64,000 nucleotides of DNA, from assembly GCA_964511075.1 (NCBI GenBank), contig CAZEDM010000007.1, positions 1-64,000 on the forward strand, written 5' to 3'. Origin of the DNA: CAZEDM01 sp964511075. Lineage in GTDB: Bacteria > Zixibacteria > MSB-5A5 > RBG-16-43-9. The translations under genes were made by a program, and so were the position numbers. Within the stretch, counting starts at the first letter, position 1, and every line of letters begins with the position of its first letter. Positions 25,260-35,000 of the stretch are shown one piece after another. The notes beneath the pieces were generated by a model that was not told the origin of the DNA, did no database searches, and saw only the letters and a list, made by a program, of their open reading frames with translations.

Positions 25260-28135
25260 AGGAGAAAATACAAAATCTATCTTTATCCGAAAGGCTCGAG
25301 CAGATTGAGTCTCTCTTAGAGAAAGACAGATACCAGGAGGCTCGTGAAAAGCTCAAAGAGCTTGAAAGCCAGGGTGATTTAAAACTTCAGGTCCTGGCAA
25401 AGGGGGTGTTCTATTATCTTGCCGCAGCTACGCTCTACGGTCTGGGAGAATTCAAGGAGTCCATAGAAAAGGGGGAAACTGCCTTTGAGCTTCTCAAAAA
25501 TACCTCGGAGAACAGAAGGATTGCAAGGGTGCAATCGATTTTGGGGAAGAGTTATCTTGCCCTGGGTAAACTAAAGGAGGCTGAAGATCAATTCAGAGAC
25601 GCTGTGGCTTCCTTTAGAAGGATTGAGGATGAAAAGGGAATTGTCCAGAGTTATAACAATCTGGCCCAAGTCTATTTCATCCGGGCGGATTACACACGGG
25701 CTATCGAGTACCTGAAAGAATGCCTGCCCTATCTTGAAAAAAGCAAAGACCTGACCAACCTGAGTGTAATTCAGAGGAATTTAGGAAGAATCTACACCCT
25801 GACTGGAGAGCTTAACTCAGCGGAAGAACATCTTCTAACCCATATTAAATTGACCAAAGAGGCAGGACAGGAGCAGAAATTAAATCTTTCCCGTTGCCTT
25901 TTATCTTTGGGTTATCTTAAGCTTTTAAAAGGAGAGCTTAGGAGAGCCTCCTCCTATCTGGCTAAAGCGCACGATCTTCTGGGGGGCAGCAGCTCGTTAA
26001 AGGATTTAGCCATATGCTATGAGTATCAGGGCGAGCTTTGTTTCGAGGAGAAAAAATTTGATGGGGCCGAAGCCTGTTATCTGAAAGCTGTTGAAATTGG
26101 GAAGAAAATTGCACCGGAGGGTGCCATCATCAGCCAGAGCTACAGGCTTCTAGCCGAGTTAGAGCTGGAGAGGGAGGAGCTGGAGAAAGCCTCAGACTAT
26201 GCTGAAAAGTCTTTGAGGGTCTCTAAAGCTATAGGAGAAAAATTAGAAGAAGGGTTAGCCTATAAAATCTTAGGGGAGATTTACAGCCTGAAAGATGAAA
26301 GGGAAAAATCCAGAGAAGCTTCGGTGAAAAGCCTCAATCTACTGGAGGAGATAGGTGCCAGGTATGAGCTTATCAAAGCCTATCTTCTCCTATCTTCGAC
26401 CCGGGGATTTGATTATCAGGAGAAATTAAACCATCTGGAAAAGGCAAAAAAGCTTTCCTCTGAGCTGGGCTTAAGACATTTCGAGGGTTTATCCGAGCTC
26501 GCACGTAGCCAGATAGAATTTGAATCCAATAATTTTGAGAATTCATTATACGCTCTGGACAGGGCAGAGAATCTCTTCGCGGATCTGGCAGATGAAGAAA
26601 AGCTCAATTTCTGCAGGGAATTACGGGATAGAATAGAGGGAAGCTTAAGCCAGAAAAGCCTCTCTGCGGAAAACGAGTTTAAGCTCTTCCGAAAGTACCT
26701 CTCGGATGTAGAGTATAAGGGGATTCAGGATGGAACCCTGGAAGAGACTTTAAACCTTCTGGCGGAAAAGATCAAGGCGGAAAGAGGGTTCATCGCCTGT
26801 AAAAATGGGACCGAGGAGGGGTCTTCTCTTCTCTCATCTTACAACATGGAAGCAGAGAAGGCTAAAGATTTGGCCAAAAGCTTGATCACCTCCAATTCCG
26901 ATTCACTCAAGCCTATGATCTTCACTCACCCCTCCTCAGTTCAGAAATTACTGGAGAATGGTAAAATCAATTCCCTCCTTTTAATCCCGCTTTTGAGCGG
27001 CGAGGAGCCGGGCGGTTTCATCTACCTTGATCGAATAGATAACCTCTCCTCGTTCACCCAAAAGGAATTGAATTTTGCGGTGGTTTTCGCTGACCTTCTG
27101 GCCCTGAAGCTCTCGGAGTACCAGAAGAAAGCTCTGCAACAGGATAATCTCCGACTGAGAAAGCTTCTGGAGGAGAGGTGCTCCTTCTCCCAGATCATCA
27201 CCCGAAATGAACAGATGCTCAAGATATTGTGGAAATTGGAACAGATTAAAGATACTAATCTCTCCGTGCTTTTCGAGGGGGAGACCGGAGTGGGCAAGGA
27301 TTTCCTGGCAAAAGCCCTGCATTACTCCAGCAATAGAAAAGACAAAAATTTCGTGGCTGTGAACTGCGCAGCCCTGCCCGAATCATTGCTTGAATCTGAG
27401 CTTTTCGGACACAAAAAAGGTGCCTATACCGGAGCTACCTTCGACAAAAAGGGTCTCTTCGAGGAGGCAGATGCAGGAACTCTGTATTTAGACGAGATCG
27501 GGGATTTGAGTCCCTCCATACAGATAAAGCTGCTCCGGGTATTAGAGGAGAAGGTTATCACCCGCCTGGGCGAGATAAAGCCCAAGAAGATAGATATCAG
27601 GATCGTCGCCTCCACAAACAAGAACCTGGAAGAAGAGGTGGCACAGGGGCGCTTCCGCAAGGATCTGTATTTCAGGCTCAATGCAGTCAATCTCAAGATC
27701 TTTCCCTTAAGGGAGAGAAAGGAGGATATTCCACTTCTGGTCGATCATTTCATAAAGACTCACTCCAAAGGCGATCAGGGAGCCCTCTCTTTAAAACCTC
27801 TGATCTTAGAGCTTTATTCTGAATATGACTGGCCCGGAAATGTGAGGGAACTGGAGAATGAGACCAAAAGGCTTCTGGCTTATAGCCAGAGTGATGAATT
27901 CATGTTCGAAGAGCTCCTCTCTGACAAGTTCTCCCTCTCCGGGGAATTCAGAAAGGAAAATGCATCTTTGTATGAGAAGCTCTCTGTATTGGAAAAACAG
28001 TATATCCTCAAAGCCCTGATCGAAAATAACTGGGTTAAGAAAGCCGCGGCTAAGGATTTGAAGATCCCGGAATCCAGCCTGAGATTTAAGATGAAACAAT
28101 ACGATCTTAAAACCCCTCAAAAAAAGCCCTCTTAA
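25256..28135 (+). CDS. TPR-GAF-sigma54 AAA+ transcriptional activator
   Basis: A 959-residue cytoplasmic regulator. Residues 1-440 are TPR repeats (AKGVFYYLAAATLYGLGEFK, QSYNNLAQVYFIRADYTRAI). A GAF domain covers about 490-625. A sigma54-interaction AAA+ domain follows with Walker A GETGVGKD (about 675-682), the sigma54-contacting loop GAYTGA (about 722-727, Tyr replacing the usual Phe) and Walker B TLYLDEIG. A Fis-type HTH ends it (about 920-955). There is no receiver domain, so input is by TPR and GAF rather than phosphotransfer. It should activate sigma54 promoters; I found no convincing TGGCAC-N5-TTGC site in the window. Coupled to the preceding small exported protein. Confidence 0.88.
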   Translation: MKEKIQNLSLSERLEQIESLLEKDRYQEAREKLKELESQGDLKLQVLAKGVFYYLAAATLYGLGEFKESIEKGETAFELLKNTSENRRIARVQSILGKSYLALGKLKEAEDQFRDAVASFRRIEDEKGIVQSYNNLAQVYFIRADYTRAIEYLKECLPYLEKSKDLTNLSVIQRNLGRIYTLTGELNSAEEHLLTHIKLTKEAGQEQKLNLSRCLLSLGYLKLLKGELRRASSYLAKAHDLLGGSSSLKDLAICYEYQGELCFEEKKFDGAEACYLKAVEIGKKIAPEGAIISQSYRLLAELELEREELEKASDYAEKSLRVSKAIGEKLEEGLAYKILGEIYSLKDEREKSREASVKSLNLLEEIGARYELIKAYLLLSSTRGFDYQEKLNHLEKAKKLSSELGLRHFEGLSELARSQIEFESNNFENSLYALDRAENLFADLADEEKLNFCRELRDRIEGSLSQKSLSAENEFKLFRKYLSDVEYKGIQDGTLEETLNLLAEKIKAERGFIACKNGTEEGSSLLSSYNMEAEKAKDLAKSLITSNSDSLKPMIFTHPSSVQKLLENGKINSLLLIPLLSGEEPGGFIYLDRIDNLSSFTQKELNFAVVFADLLALKLSEYQKKALQQDNLRLRKLLEERCSFSQIITRNEQMLKILWKLEQIKDTNLSVLFEGETGVGKDFLAKALHYSSNRKDKNFVAVNCAALPESLLESELFGHKKGAYTGATFDKKGLFEEADAGTLYLDEIGDLSPSIQIKLLRVLEEKVITRLGEIKPKKIDIRIVASTNKNLEEEVAQGRFRKDLYFRLNAVNLKIFPLRERKEDIPLLVDHFIKTHSKGDQGALSLKPLILELYSEYDWPGNVRELENETKRLLAYSQSDEFMFEELLSDKFSLSGEFRKENASLYEKLSVLEKQYILKALIENNWVKKAAAKDLKIPESSLRFKMKQYDLKTPQKKPS

Positions 28136-28213
28136 AACAAAATCTCTTAGATAATACCCGGACGAAAATTGACTTATCAGACATTACCTATATCCTTGTA
28201 CAAGAAATTGTTG

Positions 28214-28242
28214 TTGACAGGTATGCGGGCTTAGCTGATATT
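28214..28242 (+). promoter_or_regulatory. Possible promoter for the 147-residue lipoprotein
   Basis: TTGACA (28214-28219), a 17-base spacer and GATATT (28237-28242), about 75 bases before the ATG at 28318. The -10 is imperfect. Confidence 0.35.
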
Positions 28243-28317
28243 TATATGCCAGAAGGTAAACAGAAAGGCTATGCTGTAGAATCCTTAGGTTCAAAACCAA
28301 ACAAAAAGTGAGGAAAG

Positions 28318-28761
28318 ATGAAAAGGTTTATTCAACTCTTCTCTCTGAGTCTCCTGCTTCTTTTGATCTTACTCCCCTGCTGTGCTAACAGGCCTGACCC
28401 CCGGACAACAGTAAAAAAATTCATTGAAGCCGTGGATCAATCTGATACTACCCTGATAAATGAACTGCTGGATTTCAGGGCTTTGCTCAAAGAAAGCCTG
28501 GAGGGTTTTTCGGAAAAATCCAAAGAGGAGCTTTTGCCCGAACTCAGGCAAAACGTCTTGAAGGACTTCAGCGGAGAGGGGATTACCCGGATGACCTGGA
28601 AAAACAGTCTGCTGGTCGTGGGAAAATCAGAGGTGGCAGGGGATTCAGCTACAGTCGAGGTGACCTATATAAACAAGACAAGCGGGACAAAGGATTACAC
28701 CAAAATCGGGCTACATCTTATAGACGGAAAATGGAAAATATTCAAACTGAAGTTAGAGTAG
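28318..28761 (+). CDS. DUF4878-like lipoprotein
   Basis: A 147-residue protein with a lipoprotein signal (hydrophobic core, then LLPCC near residue 21). The mature part opens with a helix (DPRTTVKKFIEAVDQSDTTLI) and ends with strands (SATVEVTYINKTSGTKDYTK, LIDGKWKIFKLKLE), the fold order of DUF4878/NTF2-like lipoproteins. GTGAGGAAAG precedes the ATG. It probably sits in the envelope facing the periplasm; no enzyme residues are evident. It converges with the aminopeptidase gene; a palindrome at 28810-28827 lies between them. Confidence 0.65.
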   Translation: MKRFIQLFSLSLLLLLILLPCCANRPDPRTTVKKFIEAVDQSDTTLINELLDFRALLKESLEGFSEKSKEELLPELRQNVLKDFSGEGITRMTWKNSLLVVGKSEVAGDSATVEVTYINKTSGTKDYTKIGLHLIDGKWKIFKLKLE

Positions 28762-28809
28762 GCGGGACTTTAACTTTTTTCAACTGCCATTCAAAAAGAG
28801 AATAGTAGG

Positions 28810-28827
28810 GACGCATGGCCATGCGTC
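28810..28827. repeat. Perfect 18-base palindrome of the TAGGG-type intergenic family
   Basis: GACGCATGGCCATGCGTC, flanked by TAGG and TCTAT as in other members (47025-47340, 63278-63302). It lies between two convergent genes and could help end either transcript. Confidence 0.55.
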
Positions 28828-28839
28828 TCTATAACTTCC

Positions 28840-31059
28840 TTAACAAGGTGGGGGCCCTCCTCTGAAAAGATAATTTATAAGATAAACCACATCCGCCACC
28901 CCTATCTGTGTATCACAGTTAGTATCAGCTTTCTCCAAAGGCGAGGGCGGGGGTCCACCCTTAAACAGATAATTGATCAGATAAACTACATCCGAAACCG
29001 TGACAGCGGAGTCATCATCAGCATCCCCTCTTATAAAAGGTATCCCCGGAAGGACGGCCAGAGCTAATTCCTGAGTGTCACTTTTCTGAGGAACGCTTGA
29101 ATCTTTGACCAAAATGGTGAAGCTGAAAGTGCCCGTATCCACCGGAACTCCTGAGATGATTCCACTCAAGGAATCAAGGCTCAGGCTGTAAGGAAGGACT
29201 CCACTTGAGACCTCCCAATAATAGGGCGGTGTTCCTCCCTTGGCTACCAAGGTATCTACATAAGAATAAGATGATAAGCCGTCTAAAAGTTGAGTTGAGA
29301 CTATGTTCACTCCGTAGCCCACATAGCTTACATATTTTAGAATCCAATCCTCTTGGTCTATAACCAAGGACGTGGGTTCCGCATCAAGCTCGAGCTGAAA
29401 ATCCTGGTTTCTCTGATTATTGAAAACCACAAAAGTCGTCTCCCCCTCTGAGGTGTTGATGGAGATATCAACTGGCATGGTAAACACCTGGGGATCCGTG
29501 ATCTGGGTCTGATCCATATGCAGGTAAACCCGATAAGCTCCACCCAAATCCTCATACATCCAGGAAACAGTGTAATTGGGCCTATAGGTTCCATAGATCC
29601 ACTCCTGGAAAAACCAGTCCAGCTCCATTCCAGAAACAGATTCACACACATCCTTAAAATCCTCTGTTACCGCAGTTCCGTAGGCAAATTTGGGGTCTGC
29701 ATAATAAGCTCTTAAAATATCGAAGAAGACAGAATCCCCCACCACATGCCTCAACATATGCAGAACCCAGGCACCTTTATCATAAACTATGCTACCGAAT
29801 ATCTGCCATACGTCCGTGGTATCCTCCACCCAGATACTGCCTCCTCCAGTATAATCCATATAACCCATGTAGGTATGATAAGTATCCTCCCCATAGAGGT
29901 TTTCAAAGTATAAAGCCTCGCAATAGCTGGCAAATCCCTCATTCAGCCAGATACTATGCCAGTCCCCGCAGGTGATATAATCCCCCCACCACTGGTGAGC
30001 CAGCTCATGCACGATAACATAGGTGTCATACCAGCTATAAAGCATAGAGGTACAGGTCTGGTGTTCCATACCCCCGCCCCAGGGGAAATGCGCCATTCCA
30101 TATTTCTCTGTAATGAATGGATACTCGCCAAAGGTCTGTGCAAAAAATTCTATTGCTCCAACAGTAACAGCATAGGCGGATACTGCCTCTGAATAATATT
30201 CCGGATAGACAAAATATCTTACCTCCATAGAATCGGTTGGGGAATAGTGATAATAATCGGAGAAGATCTGATAGTTGGTAATGGCAACCGAGATAAGGTA
30301 GGTGGTAATAGGGTAGCTTTCATGCCATCTATAGGTCTTGGTCCCATCTCCGTTATCTATTACCTCCCTTAGAACACCGTTGGAGACAACTATGAGGCTT
30401 GAATCGATGGTCACGTTTATATCTGCAGAGTCGGCTTTATCAGAAGGGTGATCCTTGCAGGGCCACCAAGTTCGGGCAAAATAGGGCTCACTTAAAGAGG
30501 AGATAATCGGAACAGAGGGGCTTCCATGATAGCTGAAATCAAAAGCCTGGAATCCACCTTCTACCGGATGACCGTGATAATAGACCGTAAAAAGAAACTC
30601 CTCATCCGAGGCATAACTTCTATCCAGGGTGATGTCTATCTGGTCAGAGGAATGAGTATAGGAAAGATAATCCCCACCCATTTTTACAGAGTCAACTGAC
30701 ATATTGTCATACAGATCCAGGACAACGTTACTTAAGCTTGTGACCTTGCTTTTAGCCAGGAACCTCACCCCTCCATAGACAATCTCGCTGGAAACATCGA
30801 TATCCAAATCCAGACCATAGTAAATGGCATCATAATCCCACTGGCTGACTGGAGCCTTGGCTGTTATTGCCCTCCGGGCTTCAGCTAAGGCTCTGGCTTT
30901 CCCCTCAGCCAAAATCCTATGCCCCTCGTTCGGAGGAACAGTGAAAACAGGTTCCTCCTGGAGAGCTGTCTTCTCTTTTAAATTTGTCTGAGAAAAAATC
31001 AAGCTAAACGGAGATAATAAAAATATGATTAGACTAAAAAGCAGTAATCTTTTACTCAT
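28840..31059 (-). CDS. Secreted M1-family aminopeptidase with dockerin-like C-terminus
   Basis: A 739-residue exported zinc peptidase. Residues 1-23 are a signal peptide. The M1 N-terminal beta domain covers about 75-270. The exopeptidase motif GGGMEHQT is at 328-335 and the zinc site is HELAHQWWGD (351-360) with the third ligand Glu374 in WLNEGFASY. After the catalytic domain come an Ig-like (He_PIG-type) module (about 600-670, GTPPYYWEVSSGVLPYSLSL) and a dockerin-like pair (RGDADDDSAVTVSDVVYL; ADTNCDTQIGVADVVYL) ending RGGPPPC. It probably trims peptides at the cell surface. The dockerin pair should tether it to the same surface system as the propeller and Ig proteins. Confidence 0.9.
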   Translation of the reverse strand: MSKRLLLFSLIIFLLSPFSLIFSQTNLKEKTALQEEPVFTVPPNEGHRILAEGKARALAEARRAITAKAPVSQWDYDAIYYGLDLDIDVSSEIVYGGVRFLAKSKVTSLSNVVLDLYDNMSVDSVKMGGDYLSYTHSSDQIDITLDRSYASDEEFLFTVYYHGHPVEGGFQAFDFSYHGSPSVPIISSLSEPYFARTWWPCKDHPSDKADSADINVTIDSSLIVVSNGVLREVIDNGDGTKTYRWHESYPITTYLISVAITNYQIFSDYYHYSPTDSMEVRYFVYPEYYSEAVSAYAVTVGAIEFFAQTFGEYPFITEKYGMAHFPWGGGMEHQTCTSMLYSWYDTYVIVHELAHQWWGDYITCGDWHSIWLNEGFASYCEALYFENLYGEDTYHTYMGYMDYTGGGSIWVEDTTDVWQIFGSIVYDKGAWVLHMLRHVVGDSVFFDILRAYYADPKFAYGTAVTEDFKDVCESVSGMELDWFFQEWIYGTYRPNYTVSWMYEDLGGAYRVYLHMDQTQITDPQVFTMPVDISINTSEGETTFVVFNNQRNQDFQLELDAEPTSLVIDQEDWILKYVSYVGYGVNIVSTQLLDGLSSYSYVDTLVAKGGTPPYYWEVSSGVLPYSLSLDSLSGIISGVPVDTGTFSFTILVKDSSVPQKSDTQELALAVLPGIPFIRGDADDDSAVTVSDVVYLINYLFKGGPPPSPLEKADTNCDTQIGVADVVYLINYLFRGGPPPC

Positions 31060-31214
31060 CGGACACCTCTTTTTTATGATTTAGGCTTCAATTTTTATTT
31101 TCGGGTTTTTTTGCATTAATAATTAATAAGATTATGCTTACATTTTTTATACGCAAATGCAGGGAGACCGATTTGAATTTCAGACTTTGGGCACAAAACC
31201 AGGGTTAGATGTTC

Positions 31215-31895
31215 TTAAAATGAAGGGACCCTCCCTTTACGATAATAATCCTTTCCCAATCTCAAAAGTGCTGCCTCAAAATCGGCAAAATCCTTACCCT
31301 TAATTTTATATTTTTGCCAGAGGGATTTCAGCTGATTAAGAATTTCCCTCTTAGAGCTTTCATTGGAAGAGACCAGACCGGACTTTCTGGATGCAAGAAT
31401 AACCAAATCTGAAGGATGGGGGTCTGCTTTTTTCCAGATACCCCTCAACTCTCTCAGGAAAATATTTACAGTTACCTCTCCTATCCCCTTTCCCAGGCTT
31501 TTTAAATTTTTCTCTATATCTTTTGAGTCTTTTGATTCATAATGGAGCTGATTCAGATCGCCTTTATACTTATTTTTTACCCCCTGCATTATCTCCAGAA
31601 GCTTAGTGGCAGTCTTAAAATCATACCTTACGTAGCCACCCGAATCCAGAATCTGCACCAGCCCCTCCCAGCCGGTCTTAAGGAGAGCATCCGGTGATAG
31701 AACTTTCTTTTTCTCGAATTCCCTATAGGTATTGACGGCTATCTTCTCCGAGATCCTTGCCCCAAAAAGTATAGAGGCTAAGAACCATTTGAAGATCTCC
31801 TTAGAGTCTGCGTTGTTCAGGCGAATACCCAGGGTCTTGGAATATTTACCGCCTAAGTTTTTTAACAGTGCCTGGATAAATTTGTTTTTATTCAT
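31215..31895 (-). CDS. HhH-GPD-like protein (DNA glycosylase fold, no Fe-S cluster)
   Basis: A 226-residue cytoplasmic protein. The helical N-terminal part (FKWFLASILFGARISEKIA) and a helix-hairpin-helix near 130-150 (LKSLGKGIGEVTVNIFLREL), followed by an Asp in DPHPSDLVI, resemble the endonuclease III/HhH-GPD fold. The catalytic Lys of Nth-type hairpins is absent, and the four C-terminal cysteines of the iron-sulfur cluster are missing. It may be a monofunctional glycosylase or a DNA-binding relative. It follows the aminopeptidase upstream region in the same direction but is probably transcribed separately (155-base gap). Confidence 0.6.
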   Translation of the reverse strand: MNKNKFIQALLKNLGGKYSKTLGIRLNNADSKEIFKWFLASILFGARISEKIAVNTYREFEKKKVLSPDALLKTGWEGLVQILDSGGYVRYDFKTATKLLEIMQGVKNKYKGDLNQLHYESKDSKDIEKNLKSLGKGIGEVTVNIFLRELRGIWKKADPHPSDLVILASRKSGLVSSNESSKREILNQLKSLWQKYKIKGKDFADFEAALLRLGKDYYRKGRVPSF

Positions 31896-32033
31896 CTCGC
31901 TACTTGATTGTTCTAATATAAGCTTTCGCTCCAGTAGTTAAAAAGAAAAAAATCGAGCGCGACTTCTGAAAGGGATTTCTTCAGGGACGGGGTTACCCCG
32001 ATTTTACATCTGTTATCCGCAAATAGAAATCGC

Positions 32034-32062
32034 TTGTCTTTTTATCTGACTCTGTATATTAT
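32034..32062 (+). promoter_or_regulatory. Promoter for the DUF5683 gene
   Basis: TTGTCT (32034-32039), a 17-base spacer and TATTAT (32057-32062), about 20 bases before the ATG at 32083. Confidence 0.5.
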
Positions 32063-32082
32063 ATCTTCGCCGGAGACAGGAT

Positions 32083-32619
32083 ATGAGATTTTTGAGAAAT
32101 GCTTTTCTGCTTACCTTACTTTTGCTTCTATTAAACTGTTTTTCTTATGCTGAAAAGCCAAGGAGCTCTTCGGGACTGGTTCAAGCCGACTCATCCCGGG
32201 CAATGGTACTCAAAACCAAGTCACCCACAGGAGCGCTTTTCAGGTCGGTGGCATTTCCCGGCTGGGGACAGCTCTATAATAGAAAATACCTAAAAGCCGG
32301 GCTGGTCTTTGGGGTTGAGACAACCTTTTTAGTTTTGATGGTTATCGATTGGGACCGGATGAATGAACACAAAAAGCTTTTCGATTCACTGCCTGAAAAC
32401 CATCAAGATAAATACTGGGAATATGAGCAGTATAAATTCTATAAGGACAGAAAGAACCTTTATCTCTGGTCAATTTTGACCACGGTTTTTTTAAGCATGT
32501 TCGACGCCTATGTGGATGCTCATCTTTACAATTTCGATAAGGAGATGGACGAGATAGGGCTGGAGATCCATCCACAAACGGGAAAAGAATTAGGGTTCAA
32601 GCTTTCTTTCAATTTCTGA
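32083..32619 (+). CDS. DUF5683-family membrane protein
   Basis: A 178-residue protein with a signal peptide (MRFLRNAFLLTLLLLLLNCF). The DUF5683 core is SPTGALFRSVAFPGWGQLYNRKYLKA, with two membrane helices (AGLVFGVETTFLVLMVIDW and LWSILTTVFLSMFDAYVDAHL) and a linker rich in charged and aromatic residues. The final LSFNF-like strand suggests contact with the outer membrane, but that is weak. The family is widespread in FCB bacteria with no assigned role. GGAGACAGG precedes the ATG. Confidence 0.75.
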   Translation: MRFLRNAFLLTLLLLLLNCFSYAEKPRSSSGLVQADSSRAMVLKTKSPTGALFRSVAFPGWGQLYNRKYLKAGLVFGVETTFLVLMVIDWDRMNEHKKLFDSLPENHQDKYWEYEQYKFYKDRKNLYLWSILTTVFLSMFDAYVDAHLYNFDKEMDEIGLEIHPQTGKELGFKLSFNF

Positions 32620-32702
32620 GTTTAAGAAACATAAAACAAATATCTCCGATGCCGATTTAGTTTAAAAGAGCTGGAGTGGGAAACTCACAGGGGAGGGATA
32701 AA

Positions 32703-33647
32703 ATGCGTGAATTCGATTTAGGGATCGCCTGGTGCTGGGAATATGATAGAGAAATGGTGTCTGAGTTAGAGCAGTATATTCACCAAAAGGGTCTTACCCT
32801 CTATCAGATTGCTCCCTATAACTTAGAGGAGACCATCGATCAGCTGAAGAGTAATCAGCTTAGCTTTAAACTATTCTTTGACAGGGCTTCAGATCAGGAT
32901 GAGGAGTTCGAGAGATTAACTCAGCTTATTAAAACCTTAGGAATAAAGATGCTCAACGATTACGATAAAGCATTATGGTCCTCAGACAAAGCTACCATGC
33001 ACCTGGAGTTTCTATCTGCAGGGATAGAGGTACCCTATACCATCATCCTTTCACCTTATGAGGAGCAGCCTGAGCTGAGAAGAGAAAACCTGCCTCAGGA
33101 TATATTAAATGAAAATGTGGGAACCCCTTTTGTATTAAAACCTGCTCAGGGTGCAGGGAGCGAGGGAGTAATTTTAGATGCGAAAAGCACAGATGATATA
33201 GAAAGGGCTCGAGAGGAGTTCTCGGATGACAAATATCTGATTCAGCAAAAAATCGAGCCTATCTATATCTCGGGGAAAAGGGGTTGGTTCAGGGTTTTCT
33301 ATGCTTGTGGTAAAGTCTTCCCCTGTCTATGGGATGACTTAACCAGACTTTCAGAGCCTTTGCTGCCTGGTCAGATAGATGAAGGTATCTGTGAACAGAT
33401 AGAGGAGCTAACAAAAAAGATAGCTGAGGTCTGCGGATTGGATCTTTTCTCCACCGAGATAGCCATTACTCAGGGTAACAAATTGATAGTGGTGGACTAC
33501 GTGAACGACCAGTGCGATTTCAGGAAGAAATCTTTACATTATGACGGTATACCGGATGAGGTTGTGCAGAAGGTTCTTCTCTCTCTGGGGAATCATATAT
33601 ATTTTCATGCGAAAGCGGAATCCAAAGAGAATCTAAGAAGGTTGTAA
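32703..33647 (+). CDS. ATP-grasp family protein
   Basis: About 314 residues from ATG 32703, preceded by GGGGAGGGA; a GTG nine codons earlier is rejected for lack of SD. An N-terminal Rossmann-like half leads to the ATP-grasp core: NDYDKALWSSDKATMH (pre-grasp), TPFVLKPAQGAGSEGVIL (lysine and glycine loop), KYLIQQKIEP and the metal-binding end TEIAITQGNKLIVVDYVNDQ. These enzymes join a carboxylate to an amine or thiol using ATP; the substrate cannot be read from the sequence. It is three bases upstream of the GlmM-type mutase, so they are probably cotranscribed. Confidence 0.8.
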   Translation: MREFDLGIAWCWEYDREMVSELEQYIHQKGLTLYQIAPYNLEETIDQLKSNQLSFKLFFDRASDQDEEFERLTQLIKTLGIKMLNDYDKALWSSDKATMHLEFLSAGIEVPYTIILSPYEEQPELRRENLPQDILNENVGTPFVLKPAQGAGSEGVILDAKSTDDIERAREEFSDDKYLIQQKIEPIYISGKRGWFRVFYACGKVFPCLWDDLTRLSEPLLPGQIDEGICEQIEELTKKIAEVCGLDLFSTEIAITQGNKLIVVDYVNDQCDFRKKSLHYDGIPDEVVQKVLLSLGNHIYFHAKAESKENLRRL

Positions 33648-33650
33648 TGA

Positions 33651-34991
33651 ATGACTAAAAAACTTCTTAAAAGCATCTCCGGCATAAGAGGTGTAGTTGG
33701 AAGAACCCTGACTCCGGAGGAGGTTTTGAAATACTCCTCTGCTTTTGGCAATTATTGTAAAGGTGGAAAAGTGATAGTGGGAAGGGATACGCGCAAATCC
33801 GGAGAAGTTTTCAGGGAAGCTGTTTTATCCGGACTTTTTTCCACTGGCTGCAAGGTGATAGATTTAGGCGTCTGTCCTACACCCACCGTGGGCATAGCAG
33901 TAAAAGGCTTGAAAGCAAAAGGCGGAATAACGATTACTGCCAGTCACAACCCTGCGGAATGGAACGGCTTAAAATTTTTCAGCTCAAAAGGGATATTCCT
34001 GGATGAAAAAGAAAGCAGAAGATTTTACTCCTTAGCCGAAAAAAGGACAGGCTGTTCCGAACGGAACAAGTTAGGAGAGATGCAATCAGATGAAAGCTGG
34101 ATTGAAAAACATATCCAGAGGATTTTGAAGCTCTCCCGTATAGAGGCAAACAAGATTAAAAAGAAAAGGTTCAAAGTAGTGCTCGACTGCAATAATGGGG
34201 CAGGCTCAAAAATAGCTCCGAAGCTACTTAAAAGGTTAGGCTGTCAGGTCGTCGAGCTTAACTGCGGCTTGACCGGCGAGTTCGTCCACAAACCTGAACC
34301 TGTGCCTGAGAATCTGATTCTCTTATCTAAAAAAGTAAGAGAAGACAAAGCAGATTTAGGCTTTGCCCTCGACCCGGATGCAGATAGATTAGCTATAATT
34401 TCAGAAGAAGGTATCCCCTTGGGCGAGGAATACACCTTGGCTTTGTGTGTGGACTTTTTGTTGAGTAAGACAAAATCTGATGTCGTGGTAAATAACTCCA
34501 CCTCTATGGTTATCGATGATATTGCCAGAAAATATGGAGTAAAAGTTCATCGCACCAAAGTGGGAGAGATATATGTGGTCTCACTTTTAAAAAAGATTAG
34601 AGGACCGATAGGTGGTGAAGGCAATGGGGGGGTGATTCTCCCGGAAAGCCATCCTGGCAGGGACGCTCAGGCGGGAATAGCTTTAATCCTGCAGTCTTTA
34701 ACTGAAACAGGCAAGAAGATTAGCCGGTTAAAGCAAAGCCTGCCTCTATATTACCAGCAAAAGGATAAGATAAGCCTTTCAACCAATTTCAATAAAAAGT
34801 TAAAAAGATATTTAAAAAGATTCAAGCAGGCAAAAATAGATTATCTGGATGGTGTGAAAGTTAAATTTGAAAATTCCTGGATAAACATCCGTAAGTCGAA
34901 TACAGAGCCGATAATCAGGGTGATGGCGGAAGCCGAAACCCGGAAAGAGGCAGGGAAATTAGTTTCACAGGCTAAAAAGAGTCTGATTTAA
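33651..34991 (+). CDS. glmM: Phosphoglucosamine/phosphomannomutase-family enzyme
   Basis: A 446-residue alpha-D-phosphohexomutase. The phosphoserine loop is TASHNP (Ser at about 102), the magnesium loop DPDADR, the sugar-binding loop GGEGNGG and the phosphate-binding C-terminal RKSNTEPIIRV. TASHNP rather than SASHNP, and GEGNGGV, are closer to the archaeal-type GlmM and PMM/PGM branch than to E. coli GlmM, so substrate is inferred: glucosamine-6-phosphate to glucosamine-1-phosphate, given glmS 1.2 kb downstream. The start ATGA lies just after the stop of the ATP-grasp gene. Confidence 0.8.
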   Translation: MTKKLLKSISGIRGVVGRTLTPEEVLKYSSAFGNYCKGGKVIVGRDTRKSGEVFREAVLSGLFSTGCKVIDLGVCPTPTVGIAVKGLKAKGGITITASHNPAEWNGLKFFSSKGIFLDEKESRRFYSLAEKRTGCSERNKLGEMQSDESWIEKHIQRILKLSRIEANKIKKKRFKVVLDCNNGAGSKIAPKLLKRLGCQVVELNCGLTGEFVHKPEPVPENLILLSKKVREDKADLGFALDPDADRLAIISEEGIPLGEEYTLALCVDFLLSKTKSDVVVNNSTSMVIDDIARKYGVKVHRTKVGEIYVVSLLKKIRGPIGGEGNGGVILPESHPGRDAQAGIALILQSLTETGKKISRLKQSLPLYYQQKDKISLSTNFNKKLKRYLKRFKQAKIDYLDGVKVKFENSWINIRKSNTEPIIRVMAEAETRKEAGKLVSQAKKSLI

Positions 34992-35000
34992 AACGCATTT

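Noticed and set aside
27022..27696. Antisense reading frames inside the sigma54 activator
   Set aside because: No family resemblance, no SD, and they mirror a strongly conserved AAA+ domain.
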